DNA of 38,040 nt from Flavobacterium sp. (GTDB taxonomy: Bacteria; Bacteroidota; Bacteroidia; Flavobacteriales; Flavobacteriaceae). A program made the translations under genes and the position numbers. Position 1 is the first letter of the stretch. Each line of letters opens with the position of its first letter. Below the pieces are notes generated by a model. That model was not told the DNA's origin, made no database searches, and saw only the letters and a program-made list of their open reading frames with translations. The stretch lies in contig NZ_PNJW01000027.1 of the NCBI RefSeq assembly GCF_013822155.1, forward strand, positions 1-38,040, in the 5' to 3' direction. Below are positions 8,604 through 16,802 of this stretch, piece after piece.

Positions 8604-10349
8604 TTAATGTCCGGTTGCTTCTCCTGCTCCCGATGGAATTCTTATATTTTCAACAATATCTTGAACATTTTGTGGTGGTGCCGGTGTGAATTTACAAACA
8701 ACTAAGGCAACAATAAAGTTTGCAATCATAGCAACGGTTCCAAAACCTTCCGGTGAAATTCCAAACCACCATTCTGATTTGTCAGGCATTTCACCTAACC
8801 AACCTAATTTGAATTTTGCCATGTAATATAACATCAATAACATACCAACTACCATTCCGGAAACTGCTCCTTCTTTATTCATCTTTTTATAAAAAATTCC
8901 CAGAATAATGGCAGGAAAAAAGGATGCTGCGGCTAATCCAAAAGCTAATGCAACTACAGCCGCTACAAATCCTGGAGGGTTAATTCCAAAATATCCTGCA
9001 ACACAAACGGCCACTGCAGCAGAAATACGAGCTGTCCATAATTCACTTTTTTCTGAAATGTCCGGTTTAATCATTTTTTTGATTAAATCATGTGAAACCG
9101 CTGCAGAAATAACTAAAAGTAAACCTGCTGCTGTAGATAATGCAGCAGCCAATGCACCTGCAGCTACTAATGCAATCACCCAATTTGGTAAATTTGCAAT
9201 TTCAGGATTAGCCAAAACCATGATATCGTTATCGATATATAATTCATTTGCACTTTCAATATTTGGCTGGTCTTTTTGAGGCTTACCTTCTTTCATTATA
9301 TAAGCATCCCCTTTTACATATTGAATTTTACCATCATTATTTTTATCTGTATGCATCAATAAACCGGTTTTTTCCCAATTTTTAAACCATTCAGGCATTG
9401 AGGCATATTCTTTATTGCTAACAGTTTGAATTAAGTTTGTTCTGGCAAAAACTGCTATAGCAGGTGCAGTTGTGTAAAGAATTGCAATAAACACTAAGGC
9501 TAATCCTGCTGATTGTCTGGCATCTTTTACTTTTTTAACCGTGAAAAAGCGAACAATTACGTGTGGTAATCCTGCTGTACCCACCATTAAAGCTAATGTA
9601 ATAGCAAATACATCAATCATGGATTTTGATCCATTAGTATATTCGTTAAAGCCTAATTCAGTAGATAATCCATTTAATTTGTCTAATAAATAAGTTTCAG
9701 AACCGGTAACAGTTCCACCCATACCTAATTGTGGAATTGGATTACCGGTCATTTGAATTGAAATAAAGATAGCCGGTACCATAAAGGCAAAAATCAATAC
9801 ACAATATTGTGCCACTTGGGTATACGTGATTCCTTTCATACCACCTAATACAGCATAAAATAAAACGATAATCATTCCAATGATTACTCCCGTGTTGATA
9901 TCAACTTCTAAGAATCTTGAAAAAACAACACCTACTCCACGCATTTGTCCGGCTACATAAGTAAACGAAACAATTAAGGCACAAAAGACAGCTACAGATC
10001 TTGCTGTTTTTGAATAATATCGGTCACCAATAAAATCGGGCACGGTGAATTTTCCAAATTTTCTTAGATAGGGTGCCAATAATAAAGCTAAAAGCACATA
10101 TCCACCGGTCCATCCCATTAAATACACTGCACCATCATATCCGGCAAAGGAAATAATACCGGCCATTGATATAAAAGAAGCAGCTGACATCCAATCGGCA
10201 GCTGTTGCCATACCATTTGCTAGAGGGGAAACACCACCACCGGCAACATAAAATTCTTTTGTAGAACCGGCTCTAGTCCAGATTGCGATTCCAATATAAA
10301 GAGCAAAAGTTGCTCCAACTATAATATATGTCCAAATTTTTACATCCAT
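8604..10349 (-). CDS. actP: Cation/acetate-type sodium:solute symporter (VC_2705 subfamily)
   Basis: This 581-residue SSS-family permease is predicted to import acetate or another small monocarboxylate with Na+ across the inner membrane. The hallmark N-terminal region with STKEFYVAGGGVSP and the ATAADWMSAASFISMAG helix is present, and about 13 hydrophobic helices follow. A soluble loop between helices (about residues 305-380) carries DKNNDGKIQY, which matches an EF-hand-like calcium loop D-x-N-x-D-G-x-I. Such an insert is typical of the VC_2705 branch, which pairs with a DUF4212 small subunit, and a DUF4212 gene is directly upstream. The C terminus is cytosolic and short. The gene symbol reflects the closest named relative; transport of acetate is inferred from the neighbouring acs and prpE genes. 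Confidence 0.88.
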   Translation of the reverse strand: MDVKIWTYIIVGATFALYIGIAIWTRAGSTKEFYVAGGGVSPLANGMATAADWMSAASFISMAGIISFAGYDGAVYLMGWTGGYVLLALLLAPYLRKFGKFTVPDFIGDRYYSKTARSVAVFCALIVSFTYVAGQMRGVGVVFSRFLEVDINTGVIIGMIIVLFYAVLGGMKGITYTQVAQYCVLIFAFMVPAIFISIQMTGNPIPQLGMGGTVTGSETYLLDKLNGLSTELGFNEYTNGSKSMIDVFAITLALMVGTAGLPHVIVRFFTVKKVKDARQSAGLALVFIAILYTTAPAIAVFARTNLIQTVSNKEYASMPEWFKNWEKTGLLMHTDKNNDGKIQYVKGDAYIMKEGKPQKDQPNIESANELYIDNDIMVLANPEIANLPNWVIALVAAGALAAALSTAAGLLLVISAAVSHDLIKKMIKPDISEKSELWTARISAAVAVCVAGYFGINPPGFVAAVVALAFGLAAASFFPAIILGIFYKKMNKEGAVSGMVVGMLLMLYYMAKFKLGWLGEMPDKSEWWFGISPEGFGTVAMIANFIVALVVCKFTPAPPQNVQDIVENIRIPSGAGEATGH

Positions 10350-10378
10350 TTTATTTAATTTTTAGAGTTGCTGAGAAA

Positions 10379-10391
10379 CTGAGTTACTGAG
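10379..10391. repeat. Intergenic repeat CTGAGTTACTGAG (copy 1)
   Basis: This 13-base sequence is the exact reverse complement of CTCAGTAACTCAG at 16778-16790, just before the KilA-N gene. Here it sits in a degenerate tandem array of four 8-base units ending in TGAG (about 10367-10398), between the DUF4212 and symporter genes. The meaning is unknown; it may be a flavobacterial intergenic micro-repeat. Confidence 0.55.
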
Positions 10392-10463
10392 CAATTGAGT
10401 TTTTAAAATTTTTATTTTTTTCGATTTCTTATTTATAGAAAACAGATAACCGACAACAGAATA

Positions 10464-10724
10464 CTATTCCTCGTCGTATCCGTATTTTTTATCCAATTTG
10501 TTCATCAATCGAACATAGACAAAAATTAAAATGACAAATACATAAATTGAACCTTGTTGGGCAAACCAAAATCCAAGGGGAAAACCACCGATTTTAATTG
10601 CATCCAATGCATCTTTAAATAAGATTCCGGCTCCATAGGAAACCAAAAACCAAATGCTCAATAAAATGAGAAGGTATCTCAAATTTTCCTTCCAATACGC
10701 CGTTGCGTTTGCTTGATTACTCAT
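10464..10724 (-). CDS. DUF4212 small subunit of sodium:solute symporter
   Basis: This 86-residue membrane protein has two hydrophobic helices (about residues 15-35 and 52-72). The N-terminal motif AYWKENLRYL and the pattern GGFPLGFWFAQQGSIYVFVILIF are the signature of DUF4212 (solute:sodium symporter small subunit). The C terminus is charged (KLDKKYGYDEE). It precedes the large symporter gene by 114 bases and follows the porin by 23 bases, and presumably works with the large subunit in the inner membrane. Confidence 0.92.
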   Translation of the reverse strand: MSNQANATAYWKENLRYLLILLSIWFLVSYGAGILFKDALDAIKIGGFPLGFWFAQQGSIYVFVILIFVYVRLMNKLDKKYGYDEE

Positions 10725-10747
10725 AGTTTTACTGTTTTAAGGGTTAG

Positions 10748-11962
10748 TTATAGATAAATCATCGCTTGAAGAGTAACCGTTCCGGTTTTTGTTTCTCCAA
10801 ACTTTTCATTTTTATATTCCAGCGTTAATTTTGAATTATGTCCATTTAAAAATAGATTGGCTCCTGCTCCAAAAACATTTCTGTTGTCGTCAACAGCATC
10901 ATAGGAATTGGAAGCATACGATAAATACGGTTGTAATTTAGTTGTTTTTTCTGTAGGCAACAAATAACCAACATGTCCGTATATAAAACTACCGGTACCA
11001 TAAGCATTAAACAAATAATTCTTACCGTAATTATTGTTTTGATAGGTTAAATAACCTGTAATAGCTGCTTTAGAATCACCAATTGGAGCATCATAGAAAG
11101 CATCTACCGCAAAAATGGAAACATCCTCACCAACATTTTTTGTACCGTCATTCATGACACTTCCATTTGGATGTAAAAAGAAGCCGGCTCCAAGATTAAA
11201 TACTTTTTTTGTCCCTAAATAAGTTCCCACTTTATAAGGCAATAAATTACTTTCAGCATCTTTAAACCCATATTCAAAATAACCGGCATAGGCCATTCCG
11301 GAATCTTTAGACCCTAGTATTCTTCTTCCTCCATAAATTGAGGTGTTTACATTCGTTTCAGGGTCTCTGGCATCTATCCCATTTGTAATGGCTTCATTTA
11401 TAGAAACACGATATTGTAATTTACCAAAAGCTCCTTTACCATAAATTCCTTGATGTCTGGCAAATTGATCAGATAATCCCAAAGTTGACCAAGACTGTCT
11501 GTTGTTATCTAGAGTTAAAAAATTTAAAGTACCTTCATTGTTCAACCTTGATATTCCATTCCAATAATGCAAACCGGCTCCAACATCATGTTTATCAGCT
11601 ACTTTATATTGAACCCAAAAATCATGTAAAAACAATTGAGACGATTCTCCTTTTCCAACCGGAGACATATTGTCTGCACTAAGGGAATTAATACCAAAAT
11701 GTGTTAATATCAAAAACTTAGGAGTTAATTGTGCATAAGTTATAAATCGAGCTCGTCTTAGAGTAGTGTTAAATGCTTTTTCACCCTCAGGCATGTTGTC
11801 ATTATATTGAGCCCAAACTTGACCCCAAGTAATAAATCGCATGTACTTTGAACCGTCTTCATTAAAATTTACTTTCATTCCCCCTCCATAATCGGGTGAA
11901 CCTTGTGAAAATGCATTAAAAGTTAATAATGCAAAGAGTCCTAAAAATAGTGTTTTTTTCAT
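10748..11962 (-). CDS. Outer-membrane porin
   Basis: This 404-residue protein has a signal peptide (MKKTLFLGLFALLTFNAFSQ) followed by a sequence of alternating polar and hydrophobic strands rich in Tyr, Gly and Asn. It ends in a typical outer-membrane C terminus with a terminal aromatic/hydrophobic pattern (TVTLQAMIYL). Motifs such as GQVWAQYND and LRRARF resemble the phosphate-selective porin O/P-like family. It is probably a beta-barrel that lets small anions such as acetate or propionate into the periplasm, given the symporter genes directly downstream (23 bases). Substrate preference cannot be read from the sequence. The upstream spacer holds a near-consensus -7 box, TCAATTTG at 12010-12017 on the minus strand. 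Confidence 0.85.
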   Translation of the reverse strand: MKKTLFLGLFALLTFNAFSQGSPDYGGGMKVNFNEDGSKYMRFITWGQVWAQYNDNMPEGEKAFNTTLRRARFITYAQLTPKFLILTHFGINSLSADNMSPVGKGESSQLFLHDFWVQYKVADKHDVGAGLHYWNGISRLNNEGTLNFLTLDNNRQSWSTLGLSDQFARHQGIYGKGAFGKLQYRVSINEAITNGIDARDPETNVNTSIYGGRRILGSKDSGMAYAGYFEYGFKDAESNLLPYKVGTYLGTKKVFNLGAGFFLHPNGSVMNDGTKNVGEDVSIFAVDAFYDAPIGDSKAAITGYLTYQNNNYGKNYLFNAYGTGSFIYGHVGYLLPTEKTTKLQPYLSYASNSYDAVDDNRNVFGAGANLFLNGHNSKLTLEYKNEKFGETKTGTVTLQAMIYL

Positions 11963-12070
11963 TGATAATAGGGTTTGGTTTTTGGAAATAATTGTTTTTT
12001 TCTGAGTACCAAATTGAAATATTATCTGAAAGAAAAAAATTCAGCTATATATTTTTGTTAATCACTATAG

Positions 12071-12490
12071 TTAATCTTTAAAACGCTCCCATTTTATAAG
12101 CATAAACTTGTCTCCTAATTCCGTTATAATCATTCCGGCTCCGGATAAATGTTCTTTGTTTTTTAAGAATTCAACTAGCTCTAAATGATTGTATATCTTG
12201 TAAGTGGGATGATAATCGGTGTGGGCAGGTTTTTTTATTTTATACTCTTTCACCCAATTGCTTACGGTGACATGAGAAACCCCTATAATCCGCTCAATTT
12301 CACGGTAGCTTAATCCTTCTAAGAACAATTGCAATGCTTTGGTTACATAGTAATCATCTATCTTTTTACCTAGTTTATTAACGGTAAAGTAATAGTTACA
12401 TTTTTTGCATAAATACCTTTGTCTATCTTTGATAACACCACTTTTTACGATTTGATTACTTTGGCATTTTGGGCAGGCTAAAAGTTCCAT
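12071..12490 (-). CDS. InsA-like zinc-finger/HTH protein, probable domesticated regulator
   Basis: This 139-residue protein starts with an InsA-type zinc ribbon (C6PKC9 and C28KKC31). A helix-turn-helix follows (about residues 55-85, SYREIERIIGVSHVTVSNWVKEY), the same order as the InsA N-terminal part of IS1 transposases. The C-terminal 50 residues are not a DDE catalytic domain; they end in a compact strand-rich piece (GAGMIITELGDKFMLIKWERF). No InsB-like frame or terminal inverted repeats are nearby, so this is not an active IS1 element. I infer a DNA-binding protein that may control the adjacent porin/symporter genes, whose first gene starts 109 bases downstream on the same strand. Confidence 0.75.
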   Translation of the reverse strand: MELLACPKCQSNQIVKSGVIKDRQRYLCKKCNYYFTVNKLGKKIDDYYVTKALQLFLEGLSYREIERIIGVSHVTVSNWVKEYKIKKPAHTDYHPTYKIYNHLELVEFLKNKEHLSGAGMIITELGDKFMLIKWERFKD

Positions 12491-12720
12491 ATATAAAAAT
12501 TTTGCATAAATATACTAAATTAGCAATTATACAAAAACATATTCTGTATTTTTTTTATGTTTTTTTTGTGAAGTACTCATTTTTATTGAGCTAAAATTAT
12601 AAACAATATAATTTTTACCAAAGAATCACAAAACTGTAATTTTAACTTTAATACTCATAAACAATTTAAAAAGTTGATAATTTTAATAACTTTCAACTTA
12701 TAATATTCCAACTATTTTCT

Positions 12721-12728
12721 TTAATTTG
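12721..12728 (+). promoter_or_regulatory. Possible -7 box of the catabolic cluster
   Basis: TTAATTTG matches the Bacteroidota -7 consensus TAnnTTTG at seven of eight positions and ends 18 bases before the first ATG of the cluster. No convincing -33 TTG is visible about 20 bases upstream, so the call is tentative. Confidence 0.3.
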
Positions 12729-12746
12729 TAAAAACAACTTCATCTA

Positions 12747-13352
12747 ATGCAATTTGATACAAACAAAACAGATCCTTCTGTTTTATATAAATTATTAACC
12801 GGAATCATTATTCCAAGACCCATTGGCTGGATTTCAACAATTGACAGCAACGGAATCAACAACCTAGCTCCCTTTTCCTATTTTAATATGGTTTCCAGTG
12901 ACCCACCTTGTGTGATGTTTTCAACTAGAAGAGACAACAACACAAACAAGGACACGTTGAATAATGTTTTACAAAACGGTCAATTTGTTGTGAATTTGGT
13001 AACATTGGATGTGGTAGAACAAATGAATGCCACTTCTGAAGCCGTTCCTGCCGATGTGGATGAATTTAAATTAACCAATTTGACTCCGATTGATTCTGTT
13101 TCCATCCAACCCAAACGTGTCAAAGAAAGTCCGATTCATTTGGAATGCGAAATGATTCATCATTATTTCATGGATAATAACGAAGGCGGCGGAGCATGTA
13201 TTGTCATCGGAAAGATTAAAACCATTCATATTGACGATTCGATTTTAATGGAAAACAACCGTATCAATTTGGATGTTTACAAACCGGTAGCTCGTTTAGC
13301 AGGCTCAAATTATAGTACGTTAGGGGAACTTTTTTCAATAAAAAGAAGTTAA
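12747..13352 (+). CDS. Flavin reductase-like FMN-binding split-barrel protein
   Basis: This 201-residue protein belongs to the flavin reductase-like domain family (DIM6/NTAB group). It has LLTGIIIPRPIGWISTID near the start, NLAPFSYFNMVSSDPP, and TNKDTLNNVLQNGQFVVNLV, the standard motifs around the FMN site. It is the first gene of the plus-strand catabolic cluster and is separated by one base from the next gene. It may supply reduced flavin or act on a pathway intermediate. The fused monooxygenase downstream belongs to the single-component type that reduces its own FAD, so a partner role is not obvious. Family assignment is firm; its role is inferred from position only. Confidence 0.85.
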   Translation: MQFDTNKTDPSVLYKLLTGIIIPRPIGWISTIDSNGINNLAPFSYFNMVSSDPPCVMFSTRRDNNTNKDTLNNVLQNGQFVVNLVTLDVVEQMNATSEAVPADVDEFKLTNLTPIDSVSIQPKRVKESPIHLECEMIHHYFMDNNEGGGACIVIGKIKTIHIDDSILMENNRINLDVYKPVARLAGSNYSTLGELFSIKRS

Positions 13353-13353
13353 T

Positions 13354-13809
13354 ATGCAAGCAGATACACTTGAAATAAAAGTAGCGATGCAAATTCAAAA
13401 ACCCCTGAAAACTGTTTTTGAAGCAATCGTTAATCCGGAATTAATGTGCAACTATTTCATTTCTGAAAGTACAGGAATTATGGAAGAAGGAAAAAATCTT
13501 GTTTGGAGGTTTCCTGAATTTGATTTGGATTGTCCGGTTCGCGTAGATAAAATCATTAAAAATGAATACATCTCTTACTATTGGGCAATTGATGAAAAAG
13601 AACTTTTAGTGGAATTCTTTTTAACTAGTAAAGAAAACAATTCCACTTTAGTAACTATCCATGAAAAAAGTATGCCTAACAATGAAGCAGGATTAAAATG
13701 GCTTTCTGGAAATTCATTTGGCTGGTCCAATTTCTTGTGCTGTTTAAAAGCGTACCTAGAATACAGTATCAATTTGAGAAAAGGTGCCTTTGATTTTATG
13801 AGAAAATAA
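13354..13809 (+). CDS. SRPBCC (AHSA1/START-like) protein
   Basis: This 151-residue protein has the helix-grip pattern of the SRPBCC superfamily. It has an N-terminal strand with the phrase IQKPLKTVFEAIVNPELMCNYF, central strands with LVWRFPEFD and EYISYYWA, and a C-terminal helix beginning GWSNFLCCLKAYLEY. These domains bind hydrophobic ligands in a deep cavity. It starts one base after the flavin reductase-like gene and is likely cotranscribed. SRPBCC proteins often occur with oxygenase clusters, where they may bind or tune an aromatic intermediate. No catalytic residues can be named. Confidence 0.8.
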   Translation: MQADTLEIKVAMQIQKPLKTVFEAIVNPELMCNYFISESTGIMEEGKNLVWRFPEFDLDCPVRVDKIIKNEYISYYWAIDEKELLVEFFLTSKENNSTLVTIHEKSMPNNEAGLKWLSGNSFGWSNFLCCLKAYLEYSINLRKGAFDFMRK

Positions 13810-13831
13810 TAGATTAAAAATAAGATAAACT

Positions 13832-13852
13832 GTCGCGTCTTTGCGACTTTGC
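13832..13852 (+). repeat. Intergenic TCTTTGCGACTTTGC repeat with small hairpin
   Basis: GTCGC (13832-13836) and GCGAC (13843-13847) form a short inverted repeat. The segment 13838-13852 is nearly the same as CTTTGCGAACTTTGC at 24140-24154, which also lies just before an enzyme gene of the cluster. It looks like a copy of a short repeat family used in spacers in this genome. Confidence 0.5.
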
Positions 13853-13857
13853 AAAAA

Positions 13858-16164
13858 ATGAAAAAAATAACAGTAATAGGCGGTGGTCCGGGCGGACTCT
13901 ATTTTTCCATACTAACCAAAAAAGCAATGCCTCATTGCCAAATCGATGTATACGAACGGAACAAACCCGAGGACAGTTTCGGTTTTGGTGTCGTATTTTC
14001 CGATGAAACATTAGGTGAGTTTTTAATGCGGGATTTAAAATCCTACGAACTCATTCGTAGCGAATTTGCTTATTGGGATGATATTATTGTGGCTCGTGAT
14101 GGGCAAACTGTAAATATCTCCGGTAACGGATTTTGTGGTTGTTCGCGTAAAACTTTACTGAAATTATTGCACCAACGTTGCCGTGAAGAAGGTGTTAGCC
14201 TTCATTTCGAACAAAATGTAGATGATTTAAATCAGTTTACCGATTCGGATATCATTGTAGCTTGTGACGGAATTGGAAGTGCCATTCGAACACAATTTGC
14301 TTCTGAATTTGGAACCAAAATTGAACTCAAAAAGAACCGTTTTGTATGGTTAGGTTCCACCAAGCCATTAGAAGCATTTACTTATTTTTTCCGGTCCACA
14401 CCACAGGGAATGATTGTCGCTCATACCTACCAATACGAAGAAGGTATGAGTACTTGGATTTTTGAATGCAGTGATGAAACTTATCAAAACTTTGGTTTTG
14501 AAGTCACAAACGAAGAAGATACCATTCAAAAAATTGCTGAAATTTTCAAAGATGAATTAGACGGTCATCAACTCATTTCCAATAAATCGCATTGGCGGCA
14601 ATTTCCGCATGTAACCAATGAAAAATGGTCACACAACAACATAGTTTTATTGGGCGATGCGAAAGCCACAGCCCACTACTCGATTGGCTCGGGAACAAAA
14701 TTAGCGATGGATTGTGCCATTGGTTTATCAGATGCTGTAATTGCTAATTCGAATAATGTTCAAGCTGCTTTTACTCAATACGACAAAACCCGTAGAAATA
14801 AAGTGGAAATGATTCAATATGCTGCTTTGGTTTCCTTGGATTGGTTTGAAAACATGGACAGACATTTGCAACATCCATTCTATCAATTTGCTTTTGGTTG
14901 TATGACACGTTCCAAAAAAGTGACGTTTGAAAACCTGCAAATTCGTGATAAATCGTTTACTGATAAAGTGTTGCATGAATTCAATACATTAAACAACTGT
15001 CAGACTGAGCTTATCGAAGTCCCTCCCGCTTTTTCCCCTTTCAAATTAAGGAATTTAGAAGTAACAAACCGAATTGTGATGGCTCCTATGGGACAATATT
15101 CAGCTGAAAATGGCCTAGTCAACAATTGGCATTTGGTGCATTATGGAAGTCGAGCCACCGGTGGAGTTGGATTGATTTTAACCGAAATGACTGCTATTTC
15201 TTCAACTGGTCGTATCACTTTAGGTTGTGCGGGCATTTATAATGAAAGTCAACTAGTTGAATGGGAAAAAATCACTGATTTCATTCATCAAAACACACAA
15301 ACAAAAATCGGAATTCAACTCGGACATTCAGGCAGAAAAGGTGCAATTAAAAAACCTTGGGAAGGTCAAAACGAACCGATTGAAAATGCTTGGGAATTGC
15401 TTTCCGCTTCCCCAATTCCATTCCATTCCAAAATGGCAACTCCAAAAGAAATGAGTTTGGAAAATATGGATATTATCACAACTGAATTTGTCCAAGCCAC
15501 CAAAAATGCAGAACAAGCCGGTTTTGATATGATTGAATTACAAGCTCATCACGGATTTTTATTGGCATCATTTTTATCACCGTTGACGAACATACGCACC
15601 GATGAATTTGGTGGAAGTGTTGATAATCGAATCAAATTTCCATTGAGGATTTTTACTGAAATGCGAAAAGTATTTCCACAACAAAAACCAATGTCAGTTC
15701 GAATTTCTGCGTCTGATTGGGTTGAAAACGGAATTTCAGAAGATGACGTAATTTATATTGCAAATGCTTTCAAAACTGCCGGAGCAGATATCATCAACGT
15801 TTCCACCGGAAATACTGTTGAAAATCAAAAACCTCAAATGGGAAGAATGTGGCAAACTCCTTTTTCAGATTTGGTTCGAAACACGATTCACATCCCAACA
15901 ATTACAGCTGGTTATATCCAAGACATTGATCAAATCAATACCATTATTTTAAACGGAAGAGCCGATTTAGTAGCGTTGGGCAGACCATTATTAGCCGATG
16001 CTAACTTTGTTAGAAATGCACAAGCGTATGAAAATGTGCAAACCATTGATATTCCGGTTCAATACAAAATGGGAAGTTCACATTTGTACCCCTTGAAAGT
16101 AGCTGAACGTAAGCAAGTTGAGGGAATGAAGAAGGCGTTGAAGCCGAAGAGTAATAAAAAATAG
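13858..16164 (+). CDS. Fused FAD monooxygenase/OYE reductase acting on an aromatic acyl-CoA
   Basis: This 768-residue fusion has two parts. The N-terminal half is an FAD-dependent aromatic hydroxylase with the Rossmann motif IGGGPGG (G8-G13), the DG-type region ACDGIGSAIR and the FAD ribityl motif GDAKATAHYSIGSGTK (from G266). The C-terminal half (about 390-760) is an Old Yellow Enzyme-type FMN barrel with NRIVMAPMGQYS, GIQLGHSGRKG, LQAHHGFLLASFLSP and ALGRPLLAD. This order is the one in salicylyl-CoA 5-hydroxylase and in 2-aminobenzoyl-CoA monooxygenase/reductase. It would hydroxylate the CoA thioester of a 2-substituted benzoate at C5, possibly with a reductive second step. I use the ATG at 13858, which places the FAD motif at the usual distance; an in-frame TTG 9 bases upstream is less likely. 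A CoA ligase and thioesterase for the step before and after lie downstream. Confidence 0.9.
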   Translation: MKKITVIGGGPGGLYFSILTKKAMPHCQIDVYERNKPEDSFGFGVVFSDETLGEFLMRDLKSYELIRSEFAYWDDIIVARDGQTVNISGNGFCGCSRKTLLKLLHQRCREEGVSLHFEQNVDDLNQFTDSDIIVACDGIGSAIRTQFASEFGTKIELKKNRFVWLGSTKPLEAFTYFFRSTPQGMIVAHTYQYEEGMSTWIFECSDETYQNFGFEVTNEEDTIQKIAEIFKDELDGHQLISNKSHWRQFPHVTNEKWSHNNIVLLGDAKATAHYSIGSGTKLAMDCAIGLSDAVIANSNNVQAAFTQYDKTRRNKVEMIQYAALVSLDWFENMDRHLQHPFYQFAFGCMTRSKKVTFENLQIRDKSFTDKVLHEFNTLNNCQTELIEVPPAFSPFKLRNLEVTNRIVMAPMGQYSAENGLVNNWHLVHYGSRATGGVGLILTEMTAISSTGRITLGCAGIYNESQLVEWEKITDFIHQNTQTKIGIQLGHSGRKGAIKKPWEGQNEPIENAWELLSASPIPFHSKMATPKEMSLENMDIITTEFVQATKNAEQAGFDMIELQAHHGFLLASFLSPLTNIRTDEFGGSVDNRIKFPLRIFTEMRKVFPQQKPMSVRISASDWVENGISEDDVIYIANAFKTAGADIINVSTGNTVENQKPQMGRMWQTPFSDLVRNTIHIPTITAGYIQDIDQINTIILNGRADLVALGRPLLADANFVRNAQAYENVQTIDIPVQYKMGSSHLYPLKVAERKQVEGMKKALKPKSNKK

Positions 16165-16186
16165 TATTAAGATAAAAGTATTAAGA
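16163..16186. repeat. AGTATTAAGA-type intergenic repeat (copy 1)
   Basis: This 24-base segment contains two AGTATTAAGA units and begins within the monooxygenase stop codon. It matches 19233-19256 at 22 of 24 positions. Both copies stand after an enzyme gene and before a small lipoprotein gene. Confidence 0.6.
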
Positions 16187-16273
16187 ATTAAGACCAGAAC
16201 TTTTCGACTCATGTGTTTTAAAATGTAAATTAATAAATTTAAAGTAATTTCTGAAATTAGAATATTTGTAAAA

Positions 16274-16774
16274 ATGAGAAAGTCAATAATAATTTTTATC
16301 ATTTCATTTCTTTTTACATCTTGTAAATCAACCCCTTTTGTTGAAATAAAAGAAAATGAAAATGCCTATTTGATAAGAAATAACAATAGTATTGGAGAAG
16401 TTTTTAATAAAGACTTTGAATCTAGTGTGATTGAAAATTCACCCTCAAGATTTACCCCTTCAATCGAAGAAATTAATGGTGCTGAGAATATTTTAATATC
16501 AAATTTAAAAAACAAAAATAACAGTAAAGATGGTAGATATATTTTCAGAAATTTAAAGGATTATAAAAGACAATATTTAGGTTTTATTAACTCTGACGGA
16601 GATAAAATGCTACATGTTTCATTTTATTTAGACAAGAATAGTAAAAAACAAGATAATCGATTTTGGGAAGAAGAATATAAATTGATTTTGGATGGCGGAG
16701 TTTCTTATTGGATTGCAATAATTAATCTGAAAACAAATAAATTAGAAAGCTTTGCTATAAACGGCATAGCTTAA
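16274..16774 (+). CDS. Small lipoprotein of unknown function
   Basis: This 166-residue protein starts with a signal peptide and a lipobox (SFLFTSC, lipidated Cys17), so it should be anchored in a membrane. The rest is a Lys/Asn-rich soluble domain with repeated short strands and FWEEEYKLILDGGVSYWIAIINLKTNKLESFAING near the end, which resembles a small beta-rich fold. I do not recognise the family. It interrupts the catabolic genes together with the KilA-N gene that follows, and an imperfect -7 box (AATATTTG at 16261-16268) just before the ATG suggests separate expression. A role in the pathway is unlikely. Confidence 0.75.
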   Translation: MRKSIIIFIISFLFTSCKSTPFVEIKENENAYLIRNNNSIGEVFNKDFESSVIENSPSRFTPSIEEINGAENILISNLKNKNNSKDGRYIFRNLKDYKRQYLGFINSDGDKMLHVSFYLDKNSKKQDNRFWEEEYKLILDGGVSYWIAIINLKTNKLESFAINGIA

Positions 16775-16777
16775 AAT

Positions 16778-16790
16778 CTCAGTAACTCAG
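16778..16790. repeat. Intergenic repeat CTCAGTAACTCAG (copy 2)
   Basis: This is the exact reverse complement of the 13 bases at 10379-10391 in the transport locus. It lies in the 28-base gap between the lipoprotein and KilA-N genes. Confidence 0.55.
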
Positions 16791-16802
16791 AGTGACTAAA
16801 AA

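Noticed and set aside
12071..12490. IS1-family insertion sequence
   Set aside because: Only the InsA-like part exists; there is no InsB frame, no terminal inverted repeats and no target duplication that I could see.
13849..13857. TTG start for the fused monooxygenase
   Set aside because: The ATG at 13858 is directly before the FAD-binding strand and needs no rare start codon.
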